Origin: CAZDHT01 sp964505325
GTDB taxonomy: Bacteria; Planctomycetota; PUPC01
DNA length: 12,689 nucleotides
Reading direction: 5' to 3'
NCBI GenBank assembly: GCA_964505325.1
Contig: CAZDHT010000156.1
Coordinates: 1 to 12,689 of the forward strand
Below are positions 1-7,229 of this stretch, in pieces. Within the stretch, counting starts at the first letter, position 1, and each line of letters opens with the position of its first letter. A program made the translations under genes and the position numbers. The notes beneath the pieces were generated by a model. The model saw nothing but the letters and a program-made list of their open reading frames with translations. It searched no databases and had not been told where the DNA came from.

Positions 1-243
1 GGGTTCGCGTCCTCCGGCATCGGCTTCCTCCTGGCCCTGGTGTTCGTCATCCAGCGCCTCGTTGTGGGAAAGGCGCCGGCCGGCTGGGCCTCTCTGATCG
101 TTACCGTCCTCTTCCTGGGCGGGATCCAACTCGTGGCCATTGGCATCATCGGCGAATACGTCGGGCGCCTGTTCCTCCATCACAGCAGGCAACCTCAGTT
201 CGTCGTCCGCGAAAAGGCGTCCAAACCGAGGGGGCGACAGTGA
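1..243 (+). CDS. C-terminus of family 2 glycosyltransferase with two membrane helices (5' partial)
   Basis: Only the last 80 residues are in the window; the frame is open from base 1. They hold two strongly hydrophobic segments (about residues 5-20 and 27-51), then the signature GIIGEYVGRLF and a short basic tail. A membrane hairpin ending in GEYxGR is typical of the C-terminus of DPM1/GtrB/ArnC-type family 2 glycosyltransferases, which move a sugar from a nucleotide donor to polyprenyl phosphate at the inner face of the cytoplasmic membrane. The catalytic GT-A domain lies upstream and is not visible, so donor and acceptor are unknown. The stop codon overlaps the next gene's GTG start by four bases (GTGA), which suggests translational coupling. 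The GT2 assignment rests only on this tail and the context. Confidence 0.8.
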   Translation, partial: GFASSGIGFLLALVFVIQRLVVGKAPAGWASLIVTVLFLGGIQLVAIGIIGEYVGRLFLHHSRQPQFVVREKASKPRGRQ

Positions 244-788
244 AGTCCCTCAGGGAGATCGGCATCGGGAAGGCGTTCAAGTTCGGGTGCCTTACGATCC
301 TGATGATTCTCTACAAAGCGATGATCTTCCCGCAACTCCGCGTCGTGTACCTGCGACTGCTGGGCGCACGGATTGGCCGCAACGTGATCATCCACAACGC
401 GCGCTTCTTCAATCACTATCGGCGAGGATTCGGCGGGCTGCAGATTGGCCAGGACTGCTTCATCGGCGATGAGTGTCTCATTGACCTGGCAGATGAAGTT
501 GTGATGTCGGACCGCGTGACCCTGGCCGAACGCGTTACCGTCTTGACCCACACCAACGTCGGGTACAAGGACCACCCGCTGCAAGCGCGCTTCCCCCCAA
601 GCACCCAGCCGGTCAGATTTGAATCGGGCTGTTTTGTGGGCGCGGGGGTGATCATCCTTCCGGGTGTCACAATCGGGCAGTGCGCTTTCGTCGCCGCGGG
701 GAGCGTGGTGACCGGAGACGTCCCCGCCTCCACGCTCGTGGGCGGCGTGCCTGCAAAGGTCATCAGGAGACTGGACAGTGAGACGTGA
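240..788 (+). CDS. Hexapeptide-repeat (left-handed beta-helix) acyltransferase
   Basis: The protein has 182 residues. The GTG start is chosen because GAGGGGG lies 5 bases upstream and the start overlaps the previous stop. An N-terminal hydrophobic stretch (about 15-30) may sit on the membrane. Imperfect [LIV]GxxxxI hexapeptides run from about 42 to 160 (for example IGRNVI, IGQDCF, VGAGVI, IGQCAF) and end in the classic VGGVPAKVI (167-175). This is the WbbJ/maltose-O-acetyltransferase-like group of LbH acetyltransferases, which use acetyl-CoA. H104 in THTN and H112 are the visible candidates for the catalytic histidine. Between a glycosyltransferase and a WecE-type aminotransferase it probably acylates a surface-glycan sugar. 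Acylation of the 4-amino group made by WecE is possible, but O-acetylation cannot be excluded. Confidence 0.88.
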   Translation: MKSLREIGIGKAFKFGCLTILMILYKAMIFPQLRVVYLRLLGARIGRNVIIHNARFFNHYRRGFGGLQIGQDCFIGDECLIDLADEVVMSDRVTLAERVTVLTHTNVGYKDHPLQARFPPSTQPVRFESGCFVGAGVIILPGVTIGQCAFVAAGSVVTGDVPASTLVGGVPAKVIRRLDSET

Positions 789-882
789 CATGCCCGCCGC
801 GTGTTGCGCAGAGCGATGCCCGGCCAGCACTTACCTGACACAGCCGGTAGAGCGTGCTCATCCGGGAAGGCGGTAACTCCGA

Positions 883-2025
883 ATGTCGGCAGAGAACATC
901 AAGGTCCCTTTCAACAAGCCCTGCCTGACCGGCAAAGAGCTCGAGTACGTGGCGGACAGTGTGAAAAGCGGGAGCCTGGTCGGGAATGGCGAGTATACCC
1001 GCAAATGCGAAGCTCTGTTGGAGAACGCATTCGGCGCGAAGAAAGTGCTGCTGACCGGTTCGTGCACCGACGACCTCGAAATGGCATCGCTCATCAACTG
1101 CTTGGACCCCGGCGACGAGGTCATCACGCCTTCTTATACCTTCGTCTCTACGGTGAACGCCTTCATCCTGCGTGGGGCGAGGCCCGTCTTCGTCGATATC
1201 CGCGAGGACACCCTCAACATCGACGAGACCAGGATTGAGGAGAAGGTCACCGAGAGGACCCGGGCCATCTTCCCCGTGCACTACGGCGGCGTGGGCTGCG
1301 AGATGGACGCCATCACGGAGATCGCCGGGCGGCACAACCTTACCGTCGTCGAGGACGCGGCCCAGGGCGTCAACGCAAGATACAAGAGCCGGTACCTTGG
1401 GACGATCGGGGAGCTGGGGGCTTACAGTTTCCACGGCACAAAGAACTACACGTGTGGCGAGGGCGGCGCAATCGTCATCAATCACGATGATTTCATCGAG
1501 CGGTCTGAAATACTGCGAGAGAAAGGCACCAACCGGAGCCAGTTCCTGCGGGGAGAGATCGACAAGTACACCTGGGTGGATGTTGGCTCGAGCTATCTCC
1601 TGTCGGACATTCTGGCGGCGTTCCTGTACGCGCAGCTCGAGAGCATGGCGGAGATTCAGGGCAAGCGGAAGGCGGTCTTTGACCTGTACTGCCAGGAGCT
1701 GAAGCCGCTGGAGGAAACCCAGGCGCTACGGCTCCCGGTCATTCCCGACGGCTGTGAAACGAACTACCATCTCTTCTACATCCTTCTTCCCTCCGAAAGG
1801 AAGCGGAACGAGCTGATGGACAACTTGAAACAGGCCGGCATACAGGCCGTTTTCCACTACATTCCGCTTCACACCTCGCCAATGGGGGCCAGGTTTGGCT
1901 GTGGGGCAGGGGAGTTGCCTGTGACGGAGAGCATCAGCGGCAGACTGCTCCGATTGCCCTTCTACGCAGACCTCCAACGGGAACAGCAAGAATTCGTCAT
2001 CCAGATGGTCAAGAAGTACGCATGA
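883..2025 (+). CDS. wecE: dTDP-4-amino-4,6-dideoxygalactose transaminase (DegT/DnrJ/EryC1/StrS family)
   Basis: The protein has 380 residues, close to E. coli WecE/RffA, and recognisable over its full length from memory of that protein: VPFN at 8-11, SCTxxLEMA at 60-68, PSYTFVST at 83-90, the PLP-pyridine motif EDAAQG (157-162, Asp158), the Schiff-base Lys187 in FHGTKNYT, REKGTNRSQF (212-221), WVDVGSSYL (231-239) and AVFHYIPLH. The enzyme transfers an amino group from glutamate to dTDP-4-keto-6-deoxyglucose, giving dTDP-Fuc4N. In enterobacteria this feeds common-antigen synthesis; here the acceptor glycan is unknown. ATG 883 is the natural start; GGAAGG lies about 11 bases upstream, a weak spacing. 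The 94-base gap before it (789-882) holds no ORF of note. It probably belongs to the same transcription unit as the glycosyltransferase and acyltransferase. Other 4-amino-sugar products are possible. Confidence 0.93.
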   Translation: MSAENIKVPFNKPCLTGKELEYVADSVKSGSLVGNGEYTRKCEALLENAFGAKKVLLTGSCTDDLEMASLINCLDPGDEVITPSYTFVSTVNAFILRGARPVFVDIREDTLNIDETRIEEKVTERTRAIFPVHYGGVGCEMDAITEIAGRHNLTVVEDAAQGVNARYKSRYLGTIGELGAYSFHGTKNYTCGEGGAIVINHDDFIERSEILREKGTNRSQFLRGEIDKYTWVDVGSSYLLSDILAAFLYAQLESMAEIQGKRKAVFDLYCQELKPLEETQALRLPVIPDGCETNYHLFYILLPSERKRNELMDNLKQAGIQAVFHYIPLHTSPMGARFGCGAGELPVTESISGRLLRLPFYADLQREQQEFVIQMVKKYA

Positions 2026-2030
2026 CACCC

Positions 2031-2087
2031 GGCTGCGGCCACTCCGGTCGCCCTACGGGCTCCCTCCGGTGCCGCCACATCGCAGCC
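2031..2087 (+). terminator. Nested GC-rich stem-loop after wecE, possible terminator
   Basis: The outer arms GGCTGCG (2031-2037) and CGCAGCC (2081-2087) are perfectly complementary. Inside them CCGG (2044-2047) can pair with CCGG (2066-2069), and GCCC (2050-2053) with GGGC (2057-2060). The structure starts 6 bases after the wecE stop. There is no U-tract, so a standard intrinsic terminator is not demonstrated; it could be an mRNA-stabilising hairpin or an unrelated repeat. Confidence 0.35.
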
Positions 2088-2160
2088 CCTGCTGCCCACC
2101 CCTGCCGTGCTCAGGGGGTATGATGTACCTGCGCGTTTCCGGGCGGGAGGTTATAGAAGG

Positions 2161-2189
2161 TTCCAACGGCGCGGCGGTGTGAATATAAT
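2161..2189 (+). promoter_or_regulatory. Putative sigma70-like promoter for the 2272/2429 genes
   Basis: A perfect TATAAT sits at 2184-2189 in otherwise GC-rich sequence, preceded by TG two bases further upstream than in an extended -10. The best -35 at 17-base spacing is TTCCAA (2161-2166), only half matching. It lies about 85 bases upstream of the small ORF and 240 upstream of the membrane-protein gene. It would start a transcript separate from the glycan cluster. Confidence 0.4.
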
Positions 2190-2271
2190 GGCGCGCGTGT
2201 CTGGGGCTGCGTACCCGGTGCGAAGAACGCCGTGACCGTGGTGGTGTCAGGGGAGGTGGTGACCGGGCCTC

Positions 2272-2412
2272 ATGCCGGATCGCGTTGGGCGGGCGTTCCT
2301 ATTCGGTGCAGTCCGAGTGAAGGTCGACGTCGCGTCCGCGTTCACAAAGGACGTGGTCATCGAGAAGGGCGTGTCGGATGTGGTGGACAAGGTGAAAGAC
2401 CTGGTGAAATAG
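2272..2412 (+). CDS. Possible 46-residue small protein
   Basis: This is an ATG-to-TAG ORF whose second half has coding-like, GC-ending codons and an amphipathic Val/Lys/Asp pattern (FTKDVVIEKG, then VSDVVDKVKDLVK). It ends 16 bases before the next gene on the same strand and lies downstream of a TATAAT. The start is uncertain: a GGAGG at 2252-2256 is 15 bases from ATG 2272, which is too far, and GTG 2317 would give a 31-residue version that keeps only the coding-like part. It may also be the remnant of a longer gene, since the upstream frame is closed by TGA at 2260-2262. I recognise no family. Translation is plausible but not shown. Confidence 0.35.
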   Translation: MPDRVGRAFLFGAVRVKVDVASAFTKDVVIEKGVSDVVDKVKDLVK

Positions 2413-2428
2413 AGGATCGCAGGGGCAC

Positions 2429-2857
2429 ATGTCGTCGGCAGCGGAAAAGGGGGACGAGTCGCGCCGGGCCCGCTGGCGTGCGAGGGCGTTCTGGCTGCTG
2501 ATCCTCCCGCTCGCCCTCGCCGGCACCGCGCTGCTGCTGGTCATATTCGGCTCGAGCAGCTTCATCTTCGCGGTCGCCTACACAATCGGCTGGCCGTCCA
2601 CCCTGTTCAGCGTGCTCACCGTGAAGATGCTTACGGACCTTCTCGACTTCTCCTGGGAAGCCAGGGTGATCTGCTTTCATTCCGTCTGGTTCCTGACGAC
2701 CGTGCTGGGATACTCCTGCTTTTTCCTCCCTTCGTACAAGTATGCCGTCACGAAGCGGAGGACTTATCTGCACACGCAAATCGCCTGGACTGTGCTGTTC
2801 TCTATCGGTGCCATCGCGTTCTCCTGGATCGTTTACGACCAGGTCCGCGGGCTGTAG
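2429..2857 (+). CDS. Four-helix integral membrane protein of unknown function
   Basis: The protein has 142 residues and starts at ATG with AGGGG just upstream (GCAGGGGCACATG). A charged, Arg-rich N-terminus (1-20) is followed by hydrophobic segments at about 20-40, 43-63, 84-102 and 117-136. The basic stretch KRRTYLH (109-115) precedes the last helix. By the positive-inside rule the N-terminus, the basic loop and probably the C-terminus face the cytoplasm. It contains two cysteines (82 and 97) and several aromatic residues within the third helix. No catalytic motif or known family is recognised. It may share a transcript with the small ORF just upstream and is convergent with the large lyase gene. 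Confidence 0.8.
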   Translation: MSSAAEKGDESRRARWRARAFWLLILPLALAGTALLLVIFGSSSFIFAVAYTIGWPSTLFSVLTVKMLTDLLDFSWEARVICFHSVWFLTTVLGYSCFFLPSYKYAVTKRRTYLHTQIAWTVLFSIGAIAFSWIVYDQVRGL

Positions 2858-2885
2858 AGCGCAAGTGGCGGCCGTCTCGTCGGTG

Positions 2886-2910
2886 CTCCGGGTCGCTCGA
2901 GCCCCGGGAG
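2886..2910. terminator. GC-rich hairpin between convergent genes
   Basis: CTCCGGG at 2886-2892 can pair with CCCGGGAG at 2903-2910, with one bulged base, around a loop of about 10 bases. It lies between the stops of the membrane-protein gene (2857) and the convergent lyase gene (2923), where a shared bidirectional terminator would be expected. There is no flanking T- or A-tract, so the call rests on position and pairing only. Confidence 0.3.
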
Positions 2911-2922
2911 TCAGGGGCGGCG

Positions 2923-5900
2923 CTATCGGGGGTAGATGTTGATGGTGTGCTGCCCGTGACGGACGCCGTAGCGGGCCTCGCTGCTGCTTCCGCCGGGGAG
3001 GTATTCCTTGCCGTCGGTCCTGAACATGAGGTTTGAAGGAGACCGGCCCAATCCGTAGAGAAGGAGTCGCTTGTTTCTCGGGCCGCTGGTCTCGCCTCTG
3101 ACAAGGCCGCCGGGCGCCATCGTGAGCCGCACGGAGCCGTGGTCCGTGCTGACCCCTCTCCCTTTGTAGCGGATGTCACCCGTGTCGAACAGCACCAGGT
3201 CGAAGTGCGTGGGCCGGACGGTCAGTACGCCGCGCTTGCCCTTGAAGTACACACTGCCGTCCTGGTATTCGATCTCCTTGTCTGAAAGGAACACGTAGCG
3301 GGTCGTCTTGCCGTAGGAGATGCGAACTCCGGTCACGTCTTTCAGCTTTTCAACCTTCGGAGCGGTGAAGTAATCTGTCTTCACGTCGCCCGGTGCGCCT
3401 CGCATGGTCGGGCAGATCACGGTCAGGTAATCCACGGCCGGCAGCTCGGGCTCCTTCTCTTCCGCCTTCTCTTTGCCCTTGTCGGTTTCCTTCGCGGCCT
3501 CCGGCTTCTCTTCGCCGGCCTTGTCCTTATCCGGCTCGGGCTTCTTCTCCGCCGTCTTGTCCTTAGCCTTGTCTTTGTCTGATTCGGGCTTCTTGTCTTC
3601 CGGCTTCTCCTCTTTCGGTTCGGGTTTCGGCGGCGGAGGCTGCGACAGGCGGAGGTAGAACCGCCGCGACATGTCCTTGTGGACGCTTGCCCGGAGCGCG
3701 CCGCTGGCGAACGCATGGATGTCCACGTCCACCCCGAACGGCCCGGTAAATCGCACCGTGTTCCCTTGCGTCTGCGACCGGTCCGCGAGCACGTTGAAGA
3801 ATATGTCTGTGGGGAGGTATCCCTTGATTCGGTCGAGCACTACCAGGTACTGCCGGTGCTTGTTGAACAGCAGATGCCGGGTGATGAGGACGGGCTGCTC
3901 GAGCTTGTCGGGCGTGGGGAGCATGTCTTCCGTTTGGCTGGCGTCGGCCCGGTGGCCCTTCGGCGGGACAAACGGCTTCGTCTTGCCGGCGGCGGCGGCC
4001 GCGTCCAGCTCCGCCTTCGTGTATTCCTTGAGCTTGGACAAGGCATCGACCTGGATCTCGCCGATGACGTAGTCGTCATCGTCCTGGCTGACGAACTGGC
4101 GGAGCCGCCCGGGAGCGCTGTGCGTCCGAGAGTCGATCCGGACTGTGTTGTGCGCCCAAGTGCCTTGGCGATCGGGTGGCGACCCGCTGTCGATCAGCAG
4201 CGGCGCACCCAGTCCGTAGAAGATGAGGCTGCCCTGGTCGTGATGCCGGGAGTAGGGGTACAGAGTGCACTTGAACAGAAGGTATGCTTCGTCGGGTTTT
4301 TGGAACCGCGCCCGCAGCAACGCACCAAATCCATGCAGCATGGCGCTCTCCGCCTTATCGGGGGCCTTGGCCTCGACATCGGAGGGGATCAGGGAGAGGA
4401 CGCCGAGCAGCGCGTTGTGCCGGGCCATCTGACCGAACATCGGGCGGCCGGCCTGCTCCCACGCCCAGGCGAAGCGGCCCGCCAGCCCGGGGTCGACCTT
4501 GGCGAACTTGGCGGCGGCGAGCCCCATCACCCCTTGCGCCTCGCGATCACCGGCCTGCGACAAGCCCAACGTGGGCAACAGCCGGGCGCCGCCGTAGCGC
4601 CTGTCGGGCGGGGTGGTGAGCATCACCAGCCGGTCGAGCGAGCTCACGAACCGGGACCACGCGAACGGCGAGCCGCCGACCCGCGTCAGTCCGGTCGCCG
4701 TATCCATCGGCGGGGCCATCTCGGCCCACACGTTAACCGCCCTCATCACCGGCCCGGTGTCCATCGGCAGCCCGCCTGTCACCGCGGCCTTGGTGAGTTC
4801 TTGCAGCAGGTGGTCTCGGGCTTCGAGTATGCGGGTCGAGCTCCGAGGGTGCTGGTCGAGGAGCAGCGACAGGATGGTGAGGGCGCAGCCGCGCCGCGCC
4901 GACGCCTCGGGGTCGTGTGAAAAGGCCGGTGAGTAGTTGGGATGTTCGAGCTGCGCCGCGGCCAGCGCAAACGTGGCCTGGATGACCCCCTTCTCGCGCC
5001 TGGAGAACAGGCCGCTCTTCGAGTGGGCGTCGTACAGCAACGCCGTGAGCTTCGCGACGGGCTCGATGACTTCGGGCGCCGTCATGCGGCTGCAGAACCC
5101 GGAGATTCGCCTCTCATTCGGCTGGCCGACGAACGCGTGGCGAAGAGCGAGCACTGCCGACAGGATGTGCGCCCGGACGAGCGACGTGTGGATCCGCGAG
5201 CCGGTGAAGACATCGTGAAGCACTTCGGGGAACTTGTCGGGATCCTTGTCGAACGACTCCTTCAGGCTGAGATACAGTTTGTGGTCGAAAAGGAGCCGGG
5301 GCCGCTCCGTGATCTTGGCACGGTCGGCACGGAGCGCCAGCACCCGATAGATGTCCAGTTGGGACAGGAGCGTGTGCAGCCGGTTCAAATAGTGGGTCTT
5401 TCCCGTAGGGGGCCGCGTGTCGGCGAGGCCGGCCGCGTCCCAGTTCTTGGCTTTGTCGAAGACGGCGAGGGCGAAGTCGCGCGTCCCTTCGCGATGGGGA
5501 AACTCCAGGTAAAGCCCGGGCTCGCCCGTCGCGGTCAGCCGCACCTCGTCCTCGTCGAGGGACCTCATGAGCCACGAGCCGTCCCCCCAGCCTTCGCGTC
5601 CGTTGAAGTACCACCCGCTCCCGTTGACTTGAACCAACCCGACCGCATCCTTGCGGTTGCCGGAACTCATCACGCCGTACCAGTTGTGCGAGTTCCTGAC
5701 CCCCGACGGGTTCCACGCCCGGAACACGGCCAGGGTTGCGGAATCGCCCTTGGCGGGCTGCCGGATCTTCTCGATGGCGGCGGCGCCGTCTTTGACGAAC
5801 AGGGAGGTGTCGGGCTTCAGGTTGGCGTGGACCGACAAGCGAAACACGAGGTCGACGTCGCCCGACATCTCTTCGTGGATCATCACGTAGTCTTTGTCGG

Positions 5901-6972
5901 TGTAGAGCCGCACGGTCACCACGTACTCGTCGGCGGGTTTCCTCTCCTCGCCCTCCTCGCCTTCCTCGCCCTTTTCCTCCGCGAACTTGTACGTGATCTT
6001 GAATTCCTTGAACAACGGGCCCTTCTCGACCTCTTCGCACTTGAACGACTCGACCGTTCGCTCCGAGACCAGGCGTCCGTCGCCGAACCAGACGCCGTCC
6101 GGGCCGCGGAAAGCCAGGATCGGCGCCGGGCATTTCGCCGCGGGGAGCGGCTTGTCGCCGCCGGCGGGAGGGAGCCGCACCGCGAGGAGCGCGTTCGAAA
6201 GGATTTGTTCGCCGGTCTCCTCATGCGTCTCAACCTTCAGGTTGGTTGGGTACACGGGCGGGTTGAACCAGCCCTGCCAGTCGCTGCACACGGCGTAGAC
6301 TTTCTTCTCGAACGGCTTGAGCGATGCGGGGAAGGTCAACGTGCACGAGCGCACATAATCCGCCGTCCCGGCCTTCACGTCCGTCAGTTGGAACGGGACC
6401 TCCTCCCCCGTCGAGCCGTCGATCACGCGCAACGAGGCGCGGCGGCACTTCCCGCGCGCAAAACCCATCCCCACGGAGAAATATGAGCGCGGCCACTCGA
6501 GGCCCAGCGGCTCTCGCATGACGATCGGCCTGGAGTGGCTGCGCTCTCGGCGGTCCCCGAACTTCAGGCCGATCACCTTCGGCTCTTCTTCCTCATCTTC
6601 CTTCCATTCCGCGAGCAGCTCCTGCTTCCAGTCCACCGGCAGTGAGGAGCCGGGAGCGACGACCACGTTCTTTGCCAGCAGCACGGTCTCCTCAGGGTCC
6701 TTGGTGCCGCGCGCGTAGGCGAACGCGAAACGATATGTGCCCGCCGGAATGTTGCTGAACGTGAACCCGCCATCCATTCTCGTCGTCGTGAAATACTCGC
6801 CGGGATCGACCAGCGACAGCTTGACAGCGACCGCGGGCAGGCCGGTCTTGGGGTTCACCAATGTGCCGGCGAAGTCTGTCTTTGGCCCCGGCGCGGCTGC
6901 CTGTCCGAACGCCGAAGCCGACAACCCCAGACAACCCAAAACGCATAATGCACGAACTGAATGGCTTTTCAT
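2923..6972 (-). CDS. Very large secreted heparinase II/III-like polysaccharide lyase
   Basis: The protein has 1349 residues. The ATG at 6972 follows AGGTG at 5-base spacing. Residues 1-23 form a Sec signal peptide, probable cleavage near AFG|Q24. Domains in order: a transthyretin-like/carboxypeptidase-regulatory-like beta domain (about 33-115, with GxFxFxxxPAGTYRF character); an acidic linker (EDEEEE); an N-terminal beta-sandwich (about 140-520, containing RGPDGVWFGDGRL); a helical region expected to be the alpha/alpha toroid (about 530-880); and the heparinase II/III beta-sandwich (about 895-1349), carrying HHDQGS (910-915), GAPLLIDSG and WAHNTVRID (H941, N942). Family enzymes cleave uronate-containing polysaccharides by beta-elimination. 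H911 is the likely counterpart of the sandwich-domain catalytic or metal-site histidine. A Lys/Glu/Pro-rich low-complexity insert (about 1110-1176) interrupts the last domain, and a second Glu/Gly-rich tract lies at about 330-346. The substrate cannot be read from the sequence, and a non-lyase role is possible. It is at least 1.5 times the usual family length. Confidence 0.85.
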   Translation of the reverse strand: MKSHSVRALCVLGCLGLSASAFGQAAAPGPKTDFAGTLVNPKTGLPAVAVKLSLVDPGEYFTTTRMDGGFTFSNIPAGTYRFAFAYARGTKDPEETVLLAKNVVVAPGSSLPVDWKQELLAEWKEDEEEEPKVIGLKFGDRRERSHSRPIVMREPLGLEWPRSYFSVGMGFARGKCRRASLRVIDGSTGEEVPFQLTDVKAGTADYVRSCTLTFPASLKPFEKKVYAVCSDWQGWFNPPVYPTNLKVETHEETGEQILSNALLAVRLPPAGGDKPLPAAKCPAPILAFRGPDGVWFGDGRLVSERTVESFKCEEVEKGPLFKEFKITYKFAEEKGEEGEEGEERKPADEYVVTVRLYTDKDYVMIHEEMSGDVDLVFRLSVHANLKPDTSLFVKDGAAAIEKIRQPAKGDSATLAVFRAWNPSGVRNSHNWYGVMSSGNRKDAVGLVQVNGSGWYFNGREGWGDGSWLMRSLDEDEVRLTATGEPGLYLEFPHREGTRDFALAVFDKAKNWDAAGLADTRPPTGKTHYLNRLHTLLSQLDIYRVLALRADRAKITERPRLLFDHKLYLSLKESFDKDPDKFPEVLHDVFTGSRIHTSLVRAHILSAVLALRHAFVGQPNERRISGFCSRMTAPEVIEPVAKLTALLYDAHSKSGLFSRREKGVIQATFALAAAQLEHPNYSPAFSHDPEASARRGCALTILSLLLDQHPRSSTRILEARDHLLQELTKAAVTGGLPMDTGPVMRAVNVWAEMAPPMDTATGLTRVGGSPFAWSRFVSSLDRLVMLTTPPDRRYGGARLLPTLGLSQAGDREAQGVMGLAAAKFAKVDPGLAGRFAWAWEQAGRPMFGQMARHNALLGVLSLIPSDVEAKAPDKAESAMLHGFGALLRARFQKPDEAYLLFKCTLYPYSRHHDQGSLIFYGLGAPLLIDSGSPPDRQGTWAHNTVRIDSRTHSAPGRLRQFVSQDDDDYVIGEIQVDALSKLKEYTKAELDAAAAAGKTKPFVPPKGHRADASQTEDMLPTPDKLEQPVLITRHLLFNKHRQYLVVLDRIKGYLPTDIFFNVLADRSQTQGNTVRFTGPFGVDVDIHAFASGALRASVHKDMSRRFYLRLSQPPPPKPEPKEEKPEDKKPESDKDKAKDKTAEKKPEPDKDKAGEEKPEAAKETDKGKEKAEEKEPELPAVDYLTVICPTMRGAPGDVKTDYFTAPKVEKLKDVTGVRISYGKTTRYVFLSDKEIEYQDGSVYFKGKRGVLTVRPTHFDLVLFDTGDIRYKGRGVSTDHGSVRLTMAPGGLVRGETSGPRNKRLLLYGLGRSPSNLMFRTDGKEYLPGGSSSEARYGVRHGQHTINIYPR

Positions 6973-7024
6973 CGCATCACCTATTGAGCTTCATGTTGAC
7001 AATGGAAGCCGGAGGTGTGTCGAG

Positions 7025-7106
7025 GAGATTCTTCGCTAACGCTCAGAATGACAGAACCCACAGCAGAATCGCAGCTTATGTCATGCTGAGCGAAGCGAAG
7101 CATCTC
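7025..7106. repeat. REP-like imperfect inverted repeat
   Basis: The left arm at 7025-7053 (begins GAGATTCTTCGCT, ends GCTCAGAATGACA) and the right arm at 7079-7106 (begins TGTCATGCTGAGCG, ends GAAGCATCTC) are reverse complements, with a few mismatches and one extra base, around a 25-base loop. The core (TGAGCGAAGCGAAG) matches a palindromic repeat that I recall seeing dispersed in many unrelated bacterial and metagenomic genomes; this is memory, not a search. It lies in the 5' leader region of the lyase gene, so on the minus strand it could also fold in the mRNA leader. Confidence 0.75.
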
Positions 7107-7145
7107 TGTCGTGTCCCCCGGAATTCCTTTTGATACATGACCGTC

Positions 7146-7179
7146 AATAAAGCTGCATAAGTTAACGTCAGCTTGTATT
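7146..7179. repeat. Hairpin with AAGCTG/CAGCTT arms
   Basis: AATA-AAGCTG (7146-7155) pairs with CAGCTT-g-TATT (7169-7179), ten base pairs with one bulged base and a 13-base loop containing GTTAAC. On the plus strand the sequence continues into TATTTT, which is terminator-like, but no plus-strand gene ends here. On the minus strand it lies about 50-80 bases beyond the nadD stop, so it could end the nadD transcript or lie in the lyase promoter region. Confidence 0.4.
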
Positions 7180-7199
7180 TTCGGCTATCTTACGGCCGC

Positions 7200-7218
7200 T
7201 GTTTATCACAAATAAACA
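7200..7218. repeat. Perfect 7-bp inverted repeat after nadD
   Basis: TGTTTAT (7200-7206) and ATAAACA (7212-7218) are perfectly complementary around a 5-base loop. The repeat starts 11 bases past the nadD stop, in AT-rich sequence. A long T-run is absent, so intrinsic termination is uncertain. The GTTTAT...ATAAAC ends are the same as the outer six bases of the 34-base palindrome at 8051-8084. Confidence 0.45.
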
Positions 7219-7229
7219 TGATATTGCTG

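Noticed and set aside
2232..2501. 89-codon plus-strand frame starting at GTG 2232
   Set aside because: It becomes Arg/Gly-rich low-complexity sequence and runs into the membrane-protein gene out of frame; the neighbouring frame has better coding character.
4942..6486. Long plus-strand frame of 514 codons opposite the lyase gene (and another at 3679-4920)
   Set aside because: It is a mirror frame of GC-rich codons; it lacks recognisable motifs, while the minus strand carries a signal peptide and clear lyase motifs.
6931..6933. Possible lipobox cysteine (Cys14, VLGC) in the lyase signal peptide
   Set aside because: The hydrophobic stretch before it is too short (about 6 residues after Arg7), and a normal signal-peptidase-I site fits at about residue 23.
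6996..7001. TTGACA on the plus strand as a -35 box
   Set aside because: No -10 element lies 15-19 bases downstream and no plus-strand gene follows.
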